64,000 bases of DNA from Entophlyctis helioformis. Taxonomy: Eukaryota; Chytridiomycota; Chytridiomycetes; Chytridiales; Chytriomycetaceae. Positions within the stretch are counted from its first letter, which is position 1, and the number at the start of each line of letters is the position of its first letter. The translations under genes were made by a program, and so were the position numbers. The stretch is from positions 17,968 to 81,967 of the forward strand of contig JAHLKH010000126.1 of assembly GCA_025526915.1 (NCBI GenBank), written 5' to 3'. The notes below the pieces were generated by a model, which saw only the letters and a program-made list of their open reading frames with translations, did not search any database and was not told the DNA's origin. Positions 9,041 through 20,448 of this stretch are shown here, one piece after another.

Positions 9041-11267
9041 ATGCACTCGTCGCTCATTCTCGCTCTCGCCGCTTCTGCTCTCTCCCTCGTTGGTGCCGTT
9101 CCACAAGCCAGATCCTCGGCCAACACCGAGATCGCGCCATGGATCGACCTGCAGCCCGCCGTCCTCTCCCTCAACGACCTGTCCGATAACAACAAGTTTG
9201 GCTGCAAGCTCACATCCATGCCCAAGGGTCCTGTCACCGTCTACTTTGAGCATCCGTCCATCTCATTCTCGGACTGCTTTGTGCGCTTCGACCAGACCAA
9301 CTGGAACATCACCAAGGAGATCGGCGTCACGCCTATTCCCGTGTTTGGCCAGTACGTTGGTGCCAACACCACGATCCCGCTCAGCATCCGTGTGCATGCG
9401 GCCGCCGATGCCGATGGCTACCACAATGCCGAGGTCGAGCTCCCCTGCAACCGCAAGCCTGCCGTTGGCGGCGTGTGCACCAGCCTAGGCGATCCCCACT
9501 TCAAGGTATTCAATGTTGCCGATGCTCTGCGGCATCTCTTGCTGTGTGTGTGCCAAGTCGACATCTTGCTGATCGATGCATGCCGACCCCCAGTCGTTTG
9601 ACGGGCTGTCGTTCTCGTCGCAGCCGCTGGGCAACCACCACCTGGTTAAGTCGGCCGATCTCAACATCCAAGTGATCCAGGACATTTGTGGCGACCATGT
9701 CACCTGCAACACCGCCGTTGCGATCCGGTACGGCTCGTCCATCATGATCTACGACATCCGCAACAAGCAGAGCAGGCCACAGATGGCACAGGTCACGCCA
9801 AACAAGGACGGTCTCACCTACACGGCTCCCAAGGCATCCGGCGGCGTTGGCACACACACCGTCACAACTCCATGTGGATCGACCATCACCATCACGCACT
9901 TTACCGATGGCTTCCCTCTGCTGGACGTCACGGTCCATCTCGCTGGCGGCTATACCAAGGTCGGCGGCATGTGTAACCGTCTGCCAGGCGAGTCCAACAC
10001 GAAGCTCAACGACGCGAACGGCAACACGTGCAGCCACAAGAAGCAGCAGGACGTGAACAGGTTCATCAGCACGTGGAAGGTTGCCGAGAACGAGGATCTG
10101 TTCAAGGGACGCTACAGCCAGACGACCAACGCTCCGTCCAAGGGCACCGCTGCCATCCGCCGCTGCACCATTCCTGAGATCCCCAAGGTGGTGCAGCCCG
10201 AGATCAAGCCCAAGCCGCCTGTTCTGCCTCTGTACATTCCGCCTGTTACGACTGCACAGATCACGACCGAGGCTGCGACGACCACAACCACGTCGATCAT
10301 TGCGACTTCCACGACGACTGTTGTGGAGTCGACGACGATCGTGCTGTCCACAGCCACGGTCCTGGTGCCAGCCACCACAAGAACGGTTACAGCATCAGCA
10401 TCATCCGCCACGGAGCTTGCCACGAGCACGCTCGTCGTTCCTGCCTTGTTCACCACAACCGTCGTCCCTGTCACGTCCACCGTGTCTGTGACTCTGACTG
10501 TTCCTGTTGTTGCCACCACCACGACCGTTGTCACCATCCCCGTCCTGCAGGCATCCACCACCACCACCACAACAGCAACAGACGCCACATACACTCGTCC
10601 ATCGCCGCCGCCCGAGTTCACCCACCAGTGCGAGTCTCACTGCAAGAGTCTGTTCACCGTCCCCGGCTGTGACAAGATCGTTGACCCGTCCTTTTACATC
10701 GGTGCCTGCATCCTCGATGCCAAGTCGACGGGCTCATACGCCTTCACCGAGAGCGCCAAGACCGCATACCTCGCCCTGTGCCGCACACAGACAACGTACA
10801 TGGAGCGCGATGTCAAGCCCGAGATCATCAAGCAAGCCACAACGATCCAGACGCAGTGCGGCTTTGGCAACAACACGTGCATCAACAAGTGCTCGGGCAA
10901 CGGTGTCTGTGCCGACTATGGCTGCGCGTGCCAGCCGGGATGGGGTGGCGTGGACTGCTCGACGAACCTCACTCAGCGCGTGCAGTACAACGTGGAGTCG
11001 GGCAAGTACGAGACCGGTGTGAGTCCCGACGTGTCCAACAAGGGCGTGCTCGTCAGCAACGGCGTGCCCCAAAAGCCAGCAACCAGCGTCGTCGAGACTC
11101 CTGCTGCCGAGACTGCTGTCGAGACTCCTGCGGCTGCCCCGTCTGAAACGCACGGCAGCAGCGACTATGACCGTGTGGACGTGGTCAACTCTGCAGCCAT
11201 TTCCCTTGCGCTCGGATGGCAGTTTGCTGCAGCACTCGCTGTGGCGTCTCTCTCCCTGCTTGTGTGA
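9041..11267 (+). CDS. secreted, probably GPI-anchored VWD/EGF surface protein
   Basis: Two exons, 9041-9505 and 9594-11267, encode about 712 residues. The N-terminus (MHSSLILALAASALSLVGAV) is a signal peptide. A von Willebrand type-D-like domain follows, with GDPHFKSFDG spanning the splice junction and further blocks CGDHVTCNTAVAIRYG and VGGMCNRLPG. Next is a long Thr/Ser/Val-rich tract (about 10250-10580), typical of a heavily O-glycosylated stalk. A cysteine-rich region ends in an EGF-like module (CSGNGVCADYGCACQPGWGG, followed by VDC). The C-terminus is hydrophobic (ISLALGWQFAAALAVASLSLLV without a charged tail), as expected of a GPI-attachment signal. The protein probably sits on the cell or cyst wall and may mediate adhesion; that role is an inference from architecture. 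An aataaa sequence follows at 11311. Confidence 0.85.
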
Positions 11268-11756
11268 TCCGCCTGTGTATGCGTCTGTCTGTCTGTGTGT
11301 ACATCCTCGCAATAAACGCTCGCTCCAGCAAGAATGAACCCGAGTGATTTGTGCGAGTGGCCGCGAGGCGTAAATGCCGCAAGGAGAAGCGTCGCAGCAG
11401 AGAAGCCTGGCAGAGTGTGCGCAAGGACGCAGGCTGGTGCCAATGGTGCACTCGTCATGCTCAACCCAGCCAGAAGCAGCCTGAACTAGACATGCCAACG
11501 CTGCGCATGTGTGGCAAGCCGCTGTCGTTGTTGGGATGTCGGCTGAACTGCGCGAGTTTTGCTTGGCAGAAGGCACAAGCACCTCCTTTTCTTGCACATC
11601 AACTCCACAGCCGAGCCGTCGCAGCGCCGTCGTCCGACGAGAAGAGCAGAGGGTCTGCACGGCAGGGGCTGCCACTCTCGTATCCGTCCGTCCGTCCGTC
11701 CCTCCGTCCATCTCCTGCCTCTGCCGGTGGCTGCTCTTGTCTTGGCGACACCTGCA
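11268..11756. other. intergenic region with poly-A signal
   Basis: An AATAAA hexamer at 11311-11316 lies 44 bp after the stop of the VWD gene and is the likely cleavage/polyadenylation signal. The rest is the 5' flank of the next gene, with a short cgtc(c) repeat run at about 11686-11708. No gene is supported here. Confidence 0.5.
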
Positions 11757-13157
11757 ATGCCCAACAGCCAGCTCAAGCGCCGTCGCTCAGTGTCGCCCGC
11801 CGTCGCTCATGGTGTGGGGTCCCGAGCTGTTGCTGCTGTTTCTGATGCTGCTGCTCGTGCTGCTCATCGTTCTGGGCTGCCAAGACACCTGGAGCTGGCC
11901 CGACTGCAGACTCTGCGTGCGGTCAAGGCAGCAAGCCTGTGGGATCTCATCCCCGCCGAGCTGCAGAACAAGATCGTCGACCACGCAGGGCCACTCACGC
12001 AGCTTCTCCACAGACGTCTGCGGCTGCCACTGTCTGGCAGTCTGGCGGATGCCGCCAAGGCACGCAGTCTGTGGGTCGATGCGTTCAAGATGGACTGGCG
12101 CGGGGATCTGCAGCTGCTGCCCTCGGACGTGCTGCTCAGCAGGACGGATGCCAGCCACATCACCAGCCGCAGCATGCACGCTCGCTCGCTTGACCGGCTT
12201 GCCCAGTCCGATATCGGCAATCGCAACCGTGCAGTCTTGGTCCACGTCCCGCTGCGCCGTCTGTGGCTGGATGCCTTGCCTGCTGCCACATCGCCACTCG
12301 ATCTCGGGCTGATGGCTGTCATGGGCGGACACCTGGCGTTCCTCCATCACCTTCTCGACACCAGCCAAGTGACGGTTGACGAGCTCAGCACACACGAGCG
12401 GTGCACAGCGGTGCACAACCACCAGGTCTGCAACCTGGCTGCCGAATGCGGGCATCTGGACATGGTCGAGTATCTCATGGAGCGGATGCCGAGCGGCGTG
12501 CGTCGGACACCGCATACCATGGACTGCGCTTGCTCGAGCGGCAACCTGGATCTCGTCATCTGGCTGCACGAGACAGGTGCCGAGTGCACCGTGGCTGCAA
12601 TGGACGATGCCGCCGACCGAGGACACTTGCACATTGTCCAGTGGCTGCACGCCAGCCGTACGGAGGGATGCACGACATCTGCAATGGATGGTGCGGCACA
12701 CTGCGGCCACTTGAATGTCGTGCAGTGGCTGCACGATCATCGGACAGAGGGATGCACGACACATGCGATGGACTGGTCAGCACAGAACGGCCATCTCGAC
12801 ACGGTCCTCTGGCTGCATGACCATCGCAGTGAAGGATGCACGACCCAGGCGATGAACTGGGCAGCAAGCAACGGGCATTTGCATGTCGTGCAGTGGCTGC
12901 ATGCGCACCGAACCGAGGGATGCACGACCGATGCCATTGACTTTGCAGCTGCCGGTGGGCATACCAAGGTTTTGGTGTGGCTGCATGAGAACCGTGCAGA
13001 GGGATACACGGTCGATGCCGTGCAGGATGCTCCCACAGACGACCTGGCGCGCATCCTTGTTGGCTGGCTGACACCGCGGCAACGACGGGACTTTGTGAGC
13101 GACGCCGTCTGCATGGATCTGGGCGATGCGGTCCGACGTTTACAGCCAGTGGAATAG
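11757..13157 (+). CDS. F-box-like/ankyrin-like repeat protein, family member 1
   Basis: Single exon of about 466 residues, starting at the ATG at 11757 (MPNSQLKRRRSVSP); the open frame upstream lacks any signal. After a short basic segment comes an F-box-like block, SLWDLIPAELQNKIVDHAGP, then LWVDAFKMDWRGDLQLLP and VPLRRLWLDALP. About eight repeats follow, of the form GHLxVVQWLHxxRTEGCTTxAMDxAA, with a period of 27-28 residues, for example WLHDHRTEGCTTHAMDWSAQ. These are ankyrin-like helix pairs but shorter than the canonical 33 residues. Four paralogues lie in this window at 20551, 22504, 31730 and 41405. The likely role is protein binding, possibly as an SCF adaptor, which is an inference. 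Confidence 0.85.
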   Translation: MPNSQLKRRRSVSPAVAHGVGSRAVAAVSDAAARAAHRSGLPRHLELARLQTLRAVKAASLWDLIPAELQNKIVDHAGPLTQLLHRRLRLPLSGSLADAAKARSLWVDAFKMDWRGDLQLLPSDVLLSRTDASHITSRSMHARSLDRLAQSDIGNRNRAVLVHVPLRRLWLDALPAATSPLDLGLMAVMGGHLAFLHHLLDTSQVTVDELSTHERCTAVHNHQVCNLAAECGHLDMVEYLMERMPSGVRRTPHTMDCACSSGNLDLVIWLHETGAECTVAAMDDAADRGHLHIVQWLHASRTEGCTTSAMDGAAHCGHLNVVQWLHDHRTEGCTTHAMDWSAQNGHLDTVLWLHDHRSEGCTTQAMNWAASNGHLHVVQWLHAHRTEGCTTDAIDFAAAGGHTKVLVWLHENRAEGYTVDAVQDAPTDDLARILVGWLTPRQRRDFVSDAVCMDLGDAVRRLQPVE

Positions 13158-13245
13158 AGCCGGTTGTCTGCAGAGTGCTTGCTCGCTTTACATTCATTGG
13201 ATGGGATGGGATGGGATGGGATAGCTAGATGCAGACGGTTGCGAC

Positions 13246-16200
13246 TCAAGCGTGTTGTGCAATGACTGCAGACACAGAGTGCACAACAGGAACACCAACA
13301 GCGCGTGCCTTGAGCCGCATGTTCACATCGCGTGTGACAAGCACAACAGGTGCTGCTGCTGCTGCTGCCGTGTGACCGCCTTGCTGCTGTGGGCCACGAC
13401 CGGCCATTGCAGACGGAGCAGCAGTCGGTGGCATGCGTCGCAGACAACACTGCATCACCACATCATCCACGCCACGGATTGCATACTCTGCCACATCTGC
13501 TTCGCCGTCTTGGCCGCTGTCATCGTCTTGGCCGCCACAACCAGCCGTGTCTCCACGAGAGCCCAGAGAGCCGAGAGAGCCGAGAGAGTCAGGCAGACAC
13601 TCCTCATTGCGGAACCTGGCCGTGGCAAGCAGCGTGCCTCGCCGTGTCTCGATGGTCACAAAGCGGCCCTTGAGATCAGCCAGCGGACTGTCCGGCGTGT
13701 CAAAGATGCTCGTCACATACTCGAGCGCCAGTGCAGCCTGCTCGCTTGCCCGCCCTCCGCCGTGTTGCAGACCGTCCAGCTCAGAGAGCACTGTCGCATG
13801 GCATTGTATTGCATGCGCGTCAGTTGAATGCGCATCAGATGCCATGGCTGGCAGGCAGGCAAACAGGCAGGCAGACCAATGGACGAACAAGCGCGGCGTG
13901 TCTCACCTGCGAGTGGAATGATAACCTTCCACTGGCGCATCTCAAGCAGCTGCCTGACACTCGGCAGCGTGTGGCAGAAGCAGTTGGTGTCCAGCACCAG
14001 CCACGTTGTCGCGGGGTCCAGTCTGGGCAAGGCAGATGGCTGCATGGCCGATGGCTGCGACTGTGACTGCGACTTGCGTGATGTGTCGCGGCCTCGTGCA
14101 GAGCCAGACTTGCGACTGCCAATCTGTCCTGCCAGTCCGTCGCGCATGGTCTGTGGTGGCAGGAAGCCGAGCGTGTCAGCAAGCGGGCTATGTGCACAGG
14201 TCGTTGCGTGTCTGTGGTGCTGTGCATGTGCATGTGCATGTGGGATCACCTTGAGTGCCTGCAGTTCGGAATCGTGGCCATCGGCATCTGGATCGTCCAG
14301 ATCGTTTGCGAGCATTGCCAGAGTGTCGAGACCACCAACAGCCACGACTGGCTTTGCCACACCTGCAGCATACGCCGTGTCTGTGTATGGAGCGTCCAGT
14401 GGCTGCATGCCCTGCCCGTCAAGCCCATCGCTGCTGCCGTCAAGCTCTTCAAACGTCACGATGCGGATCTCATCAGAGTCTGCCATGGCACAATGTGGAA
14501 AGCACAATGTCAGTTGGCCAATGGGTAGATGGCAGCACACGGCGCATGCCCCTCACAGACGCTGCACACTCACCAGCCATTCCAACGCTGCCGTCCAGGC
14601 TGGCTGCATTGTCCCTCGCTGCTGCTGCTGTTGTCGGCCGCGTTGATGCAAGCGCGTCTTGCAGAACCCACACACGCTGGCGATGGCAACACAGCATCGC
14701 ATCCTCAGACACAGCCGATGTTTCGATGGCAGGAATCTCGCTTGCAGTTGACTGTGTGGCGGTGGCTTGCTTGCTGTAGAAGTCGCCCAGCGGGATGAAT
14801 CCTTGGAGAAGCGCATCATCAGCCATTGGAGTCAAGGATATCACATCGCCAATGGCGCACTGGAGTGGCTGTGGATGCAGGCCGCGCAGAGTGATCAGAG
14901 TGTCGAGGGTCTGGCTCAGTCGATGCCAAGCACCGGTGCAGGTCTATCATGGATGGCATTTGGATGCACGCAAGTCTGTGTCAGTCCATCACCCGTGGAT
15001 TGCACCGTCACGGACAGGTAAAGACAGGCACAGACAGTCACAGGCACGGCGGCTCACCTGCCAGTCCAGATGCGCGGTCAGTGTGCTGCCGGCACCGCAC
15101 GCCATCCATGCCATTGTCATCTCGGCCATCACCAGTTGTCCATGCAGGCTGCTCAGACTGCCATCACTCTCCATATTGCTGCCTGCTGCCATTGTTGTTG
15201 CTGCTGCTGTTGTTGCTGCTGCTGCTGTTGTGCCAAAAGGCACTCCTGTGGCATGCGTGCATTCATCAAGCGTGGCAGCAACAAGCGAGCACGACAGCCG
15301 CAGCAGCTCATCCATCAGCAGAGCATCCACTTTGGACTGCATGATGCAATGTGCTGCTCCAATGGCCAAGATGCCAAACCACACAGCGCGCATGTTGGTG
15401 TCTGGCATGCTGCTTGGTGTGGCGTGTGCATCTGCGTTCTCTGCTGTTGGACGATCAGCGGTGCTGCTGCTACTGCTGTTGATCTCTGACTGTGACTGTG
15501 GCTGTGACTGTGGCTGGCTGCGATTGTGGCGCTTGTCTCTGCATGCACGCTTGAACTGCGCCAGATCCTCTGGGAACCGCTCGACGCTGACAGGCACGGC
15601 AAGAGGGCTGTGAGAACGGGCAGAAGAGGCGGCATCGCATCGCACCGCACTGGCAGATGGCATCAGCACACACAACACCGCACCTGATGCGAGTCACAAG
15701 GATCTCAATCAGTCCCATGAACTGCCGATCGATGGCATTGTCGTCTGTCTGGCTGCTTCGCGGCTTGCTGCCCTTGCTCCTCAGGCTGCCCTTGCTGCCT
15801 TTGGACTGCACCAGCTCGGTCCTGCTCGCGTCGGATGCCACAGCAGATGCAGATGCAGACTGAGTCGCATGCTCCGATCGTGCACGGCCCAGCAGGCTCT
15901 TGAGAGCGTCTCTTGCCGACATAAACGGCACCTTGACACACAGCGATCGCATGTAGTGGGCGGCTGCCTCGAGGGGATGGCCAAGCAGCGCCTCGACTCC
16001 TGCCAGCTGGCTCGTGAAGAATCCTGTGAAGCAGCCATGATGCCAAGCCGTCAGATCCACACGCTCCAGTCCAGTCCAGTCAGTCCGGTCGAGAGGAGCA
16101 GGCAGGCAGGCAGACATGCTCACCGTTGGTGGGCGAGGCCAGCGAGGCCCGAGAGTAGAACGACGATGCCTGCAACAGGGCCGCACGGCGCTCACGGCCA

Positions 16201-16382
16201 GACGGAAGCAGCAGCTGGGCACGATACCGCTTGAGATCGCCCAGCCAGTTGAGGGCAGCGGCCACTGCGGATGCCGACGCTGAGGCAGCAGCGGCGGCAT
16301 GCACATCGAGCAGCACGCTGTCGATGGACGACATCCAGGAAGACCAGGCAGGCAGCGGCGGTGTGGATGTGGATGTGGATGG

Positions 16383-16420
<38 letters not shown>

Positions 16421-16863
16421 GCACCGAGCCACGCAGCAGCTCCACAAAGGGATAGACGGCACGCTTCCACAGGCGGCTGGGCAGGTCGTACTTGCGGGAC
16501 AGGGCGGCGTCGAAGCAGATGAGGTCTCTGTACTTGGCAGCCACACTGATGGCCAAGGCACGGCCGTCGCAGGCAGCAGTGGGTCAGCCGAGCCAGCCAG
16601 ACAGACAGACAGACAGCCAGACAGACAGACAGACAGACAGCCAGCCAGCCAGACAGATGGGCCGGCACTTGCCTTGCAGACTCGTTCAAGCAGGCCACAG
16701 TCGCCTGCTGCTGCTGCTGCTGCTGCTCATAGGCACACACATGGGCATACAGAGTGCGCAGATGCTCCTTCTGGCTGCTGTCCAACTGCCGGCTGCTGCT
16801 GCTTCTGTTGCCTCTGTTGTCGTCTGCATCGTGCTGCTGTTGCTGGCGCTGGCTGCTGTTCAT
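13246..16863 (-). CDS. SMG6/EST1-like protein with C-terminal PIN nuclease domain
   Basis: Seven exons keep frame throughout: 16673-16863, 16124-16545, 15684-16023, 15058-15607, 14574-14943, 13907-14479 and 13246-13790, giving about 996 residues. SMG6 homologues cut mRNA in nonsense-mediated decay, and EST1 relatives act at telomeres. The N-terminal part is the 14-3-3-like/TPR helical domain: YRDLICFDAALSRKYDLPSR, LGDLKRYRAQ, PTNGFFTSQLAGVEAL and AAAHYMRSLCVKVPF. The middle has DALLQGFIPLGDFY, like the conserved LxGFxPL of SMG5/6/7. The C-terminal PIN domain begins near residue 780 with TTWLVLDTNCFCHTLP, continues VIIPLAVLSELDGLQ and ends VLVTRDVNMRLKARAVGVPV. All three acidic residues of an active PIN fold are visible, which favours SMG6 over SMG5. 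The first intron (16546-16672) is of the GC-AG type. Serine runs come from CTG/AGC tracts. A start at 16974 in the same frame is also possible. Confidence 0.88.
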
Positions 16864-17121
16864 CAATGGTGAACATGGCGGCAAGCCGACACACTCGGTC
16901 CACGCCAACTGGGCCGGCAGGAGAGGCAGAGGGCGTGGGATGTCCAAGGTGGCAGCCAGACAAGCGAGGGGCACTGGCGCCGAGGCCGCAGGACGGGCCG
17001 ATCGTCTGGGCCAGGGAAGGCAGCCGGCAGCCAGCCGGCAGCCAGCCAGTTCGCCAGATCAGCCAGTTTGTGTGGATCACATAGCTGGTGCACATGCGCG
17101 GAAACGACGACAAGAGGGAAT

Positions 17122-17195
17122 GGTTTCATGGTGTAGTCGGTTATCACACCTGTTTAACACACAGGAGGTCTCCGGTTCGATCCCGGATGAAACCA
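17122..17195 (+). tRNA. tRNA-Val (anticodon AAC)
   Basis: 74-nt cloverleaf. The acceptor stem GGTTTCA pairs with TGAAACC, with discriminator A. The anticodon loop TTAACAC gives AAC. The T-arm contains CCGGTTCGATCCCGG. No intron. It is nearly identical to the tRNA at 31453 outside the anticodon arm. Confidence 0.95.
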
Positions 17196-17251
17196 ATGTA
17201 GAGGCATGGGGCGAGTGGGCGGACGGAAGCGAGATGTGGCTTGTTGGATGT

Positions 17252-17333
17252 GGGCGGATGGCCGAGTGGTCTAAGGCGCCGTGTTCAGGTCGCGGTCTCG
17301 CAAGAGACGTGGGTTCGAATCCCACTTCGCTCA
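17252..17333 (+). tRNA. tRNA-Leu (anticodon CAG)
   Basis: 82-nt type II tRNA with a long variable arm (TCTCGCAAGAGA). The anticodon stem CCGTG/CGCGG encloses loop TTCAGGT, giving CAG. The T-arm is GTGGGTTCGAATCCCAC. The acceptor stem GGGCGGA pairs with TTCGCTC with two G:U pairs. It lies 56 bp after tRNA-Val and about 75 bp before retrotransposon sequence. Confidence 0.92.
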
Positions 17334-18026
17334 ACACAGCAGGCGGGTCTGGTGGAAGGACGCACAAGCGAACCAACCTCTCCCTCCTCTTTTGTCTTTT
17401 TGCCGCAGCCAGGCGGTGTGCCACGTCATCTTCAGGCTGCCCATGGTGTGTTCCAGCGAACTTTTTTGCTTCGGCTACGACCTGGCCGCGCTCGGCTATG
17501 ACGACGATCTTCTGGCTACGTTTAGGACCATCCAGGGGGATGACATAACTGAGGGATCTACGCACGGCCTAAAGCTCGAAAGGGTATGGCATCTAGTGTC
17601 TTGGGGACTGGGAATCTTCTTGGAATGAACTTTGGCATCACCTAAAAAAAAGTTTAGGACCATCCGAGTATCTACAAGAATCGACCAAGTGTACATAACG
17701 CTCCTGCCTTCTTTGCCCGCCAGTTCACAGACATCAGCTTCGCCAACTCCCCTTGCTTCGGCTACGACCTTGCCGATGGCGTCCGCACTCTGCTGCTTGC
17801 CCGGATCGACGGCCTGTGGACGCTCAAGTTCGCCCTCCGCCTCAACCTCCTCGCCGCCAACCACCCCTTCACCGACGGCTGCTGCATCCTCTGCAACCAG
17901 AGCCTGAACGGCACCCACGAGTGGGCTCACTTTGTCGTCAGCTGCACCGGCCTCGCCATCCAACGCGACGACGCCAATCTCGCCCCATTCATTGCCCAGA
18001 TCTCGGAAGCCATCGAACACAAGCTC

Positions 18027-19912
18027 GTCGCCGTGCAGTGGGCCTGCCCACCTATGCTGCCTTTGTTGACCTGCGCAAGGCGTTTGACACTGTGCCCTTC
18101 GAGGCCCTGCTCTGGAAGCTGGAACGGCTGCAGATCCCTCCGCGCATGCTTGCTTACCTGCGTGCTCTCTACACCAACCCCACAGCCCGTGCTCGCGCGG
18201 GCGCGTCGCTCTCAGAGTCCTTCCCGGTCGAGCGCGGCGTCCGCCAAGGCTGCCCTCTCAGCCCGATCCTGTTCAACCTCTTCATCAACGACATCCTCGA
18301 CGGCGTCCCCGAGATCCACATCCCAGGCGTCGACCAAGCTGGCAACGGCCGAAACAAGATGATCCGCGGCTTGCTCTTTGCAGACGACCTTGTCCTGCTG
18401 TGCGAGTCGCCCGCTGCTCTCACCGCTGCCCTCACCTTGGTCGTCGACTGGGCCAAGAGATGGGAGATGTCCTTTGGCGTGTCCAAGTGCGCCATCCTCC
18501 GCTTTGCCTTTGATGATGATCGCCCTGATGACCCTCTTGACCCCGATGACCCTCCCGACCCCGATGCCCCTCGCCCTCGCCCTCCCCGTGCCCGTGGCCG
18601 TGGCCGTCCCCTCCCTGCCCATCCTGCCCCTCCAGCTCCGCTCTTCACCATTGACGGCATCCAGGTGCCGATCAAGCACGAGTACGTCTACCTCGGCGTC
18701 ACCATCGACGACAAGCTCACGTTCAAGCCGTGGATCAACGCCAAGGCCAAGTCGCTCCGCAACGCGGTCGCCTCGCTGCACCCGGTCATCACCAACACCA
18801 AGCTGCCCATCCACGTCCGGCTGCGTGTCTTCAAGGCATCGGCCCTCGGCGTCGCCGGCTACGGCCTCGAGGCTGTCGGCTCCAAGCGCACGCTCCTCAA
18901 CCCGCTGCAAACCATCATCAACAACGGCGTCCGTCTGATCTGCAAGGCTCCTCGCTCGGTTCCCGTCGCCCCGCTGCTCATCGAAACAAGCGTCTTCAGT
19001 GTCGATGCCCGCGCCGTCGATGCTCGTCTCCGTCTGTCCCGCAAGGCCCGCTCGCTCCGCACCCCGCTCGCCCTCCTCTCCCAGCACCACAACACCGAAT
19101 TCACCGCCCGTCGCCATTACTGGACTCGTGTTTCTCGCCTCCTGTTCAACCGTCTCCACCTCTCCGACTTTGCTCCTCCTGTTGCCCGTAACGACCCCCT
19201 CCCCACCTTCTCCATCCTCGACCGCACCAACCTCCGTATTGCCCGTACCAGTCTGCTCTCCCCCAAGTCCGATCTTGCCACCGCCTTCTTTGCCCGCCAG
19301 TTCACAGACATCAGCTTCGCCAACTCCCCTTGCTTCGGCTACGACCTTGCCGATGGCGTCCGCACTCTGCTGCTCGCCCGGATCGACGGCCTGTGGATGC
19401 TCAAGTTCGCCCTCCGCCTCAACCTCCTCGCCGCCAACCACCCCTTCACCGACGGCTGCTGCATCCTCTGCAACCAGAGCCTGAACGGCACGCACGAGTG
19501 GGCTCACTTTGTCGTCAGCTGCACCGGCCTCGCCATCCAACGCGACGACGCCAATCTCGCTCCATTCATTGCCCAGATCTCGGAAGCCATCGAACACAAA
19601 CTCCCCGAATCCAACGATCCCGCCGCTCTCGCCGCTCTCGGCTATGACGACGATCTTCTGGCTACGTTTAGGACCATCCGAGTATCTACAAGAATCGACC
19701 AAGTGTACATAACGCTCCTCGGCGGAGGAGTTCTATCCGGTGTTGCGGACATCACAGAGTCTTGGCTCTGTGGTGACCGGCAACAAGTCAATGCACCTGG
19801 AGACGTGCGTCCACTCGCCTCGCGAATGTGCGCATTTCTTCAGGCGGCCCATGGTGTGTTCCAGCGTACTTTATGGATACATCACCGTGGACGTGTCGGA
19901 CCAGGGGGATGA
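18027..19912 (+). pseudogene. 5'-truncated LINE reverse transcriptase with zinc-knuckle C-terminus
   Basis: An uninterrupted frame of about 620 residues begins inside the reverse-transcriptase fold. Visible motifs in order are TYAAFVDLRKAFDTVP (motif A), GVRQGCPLSPILFNLF (motif B), GLLFADDLVLL with the catalytic pair of aspartates (motif C), then VYLGVTIDDKLTF in the thumb-side region. The C-terminal part ends with a Cys/His cluster, CCILCNQ followed by THEWAHFVVSC, like the zf-RVT knuckle of many non-LTR elements. The N-terminal fingers and any endonuclease are missing. A Pro/Asp-rich spacer at about 18520-18640 interrupts the region after motif C. A 496-codon frame on the opposite strand is a shadow. 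The copy cannot move by itself. Confidence 0.85.
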
Positions 19913-20019
19913 CATAACTGAGGGATCTACGCACGGCCTAAAGCTCGAAAGGGTATGGCATCTAGTGTCTTGGGGACTGGGAATCTTCTTGGAATGAACT
20001 TTGGCATCACCTAAAAAAA
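19591..20019 (+). repeat. direct repeat unit 1 (LINE 3' end)
   Basis: This unit matches 20021-20448 base for base except for a few substitutions, with an offset of 430 bp. It includes the last codons of the reverse-transcriptase ORF, the 3' untranslated tail and an A(7) tract. Confidence 0.85.
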
Positions 20020-20020
20020 T

Positions 20021-20448
20021 CGAACACAAGCTCCCCGAATCCAACGATCCCGCCGCTCTCGCCGCTCTCGACTACGACGACGATCTTCTGGCTACGTTTA
20101 GGACCATCCGAGTATCTACAAGAATCGACCAAGTGTACATAACGCTCCTCGGCGGAGGAGTTCTATCCGGTGTTGCGGACATCACAGAGTCTTGGCTCTG
20201 TGGTGACCAGCAGCAAGTCAATGCACCTGGAGACGTGCGTCCACTCGCCTCGCGAATGTGCGCATTTCTTCAGGCGGCCCATGGTGTGTTCCAGCGTACT
20301 TTATGGATACATCACCATGGACGTGTCGGACCAGGGGGATGACATAACTGAGGGATCTACGCACGGCCTAAAGCTCGAAAGGGTATGGCATCTAGTGTCT
20401 TGGGGACTGGGAATCTTCTTGGAATGAACTTTGGCATCACCTAAAAAA
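20021..20448 (+). repeat. direct repeat unit 2 (5'-truncated LINE copy)
   Basis: This is a second, 5'-truncated copy of the LINE 3' end, starting cgaacacaagctccccgaat right after the A-tract of unit 1 and ending catcacctaaaaaa. A further piece of about 50 bp (20449-20498) repeats the last part of the tail again. Confidence 0.85.

Noticed and set aside
18212..19702. 496-codon open frame on the minus strand
   Set aside because: It is antisense to the LINE reverse transcriptase, which has clear motifs; the frame is open only because of high GC and codon bias.
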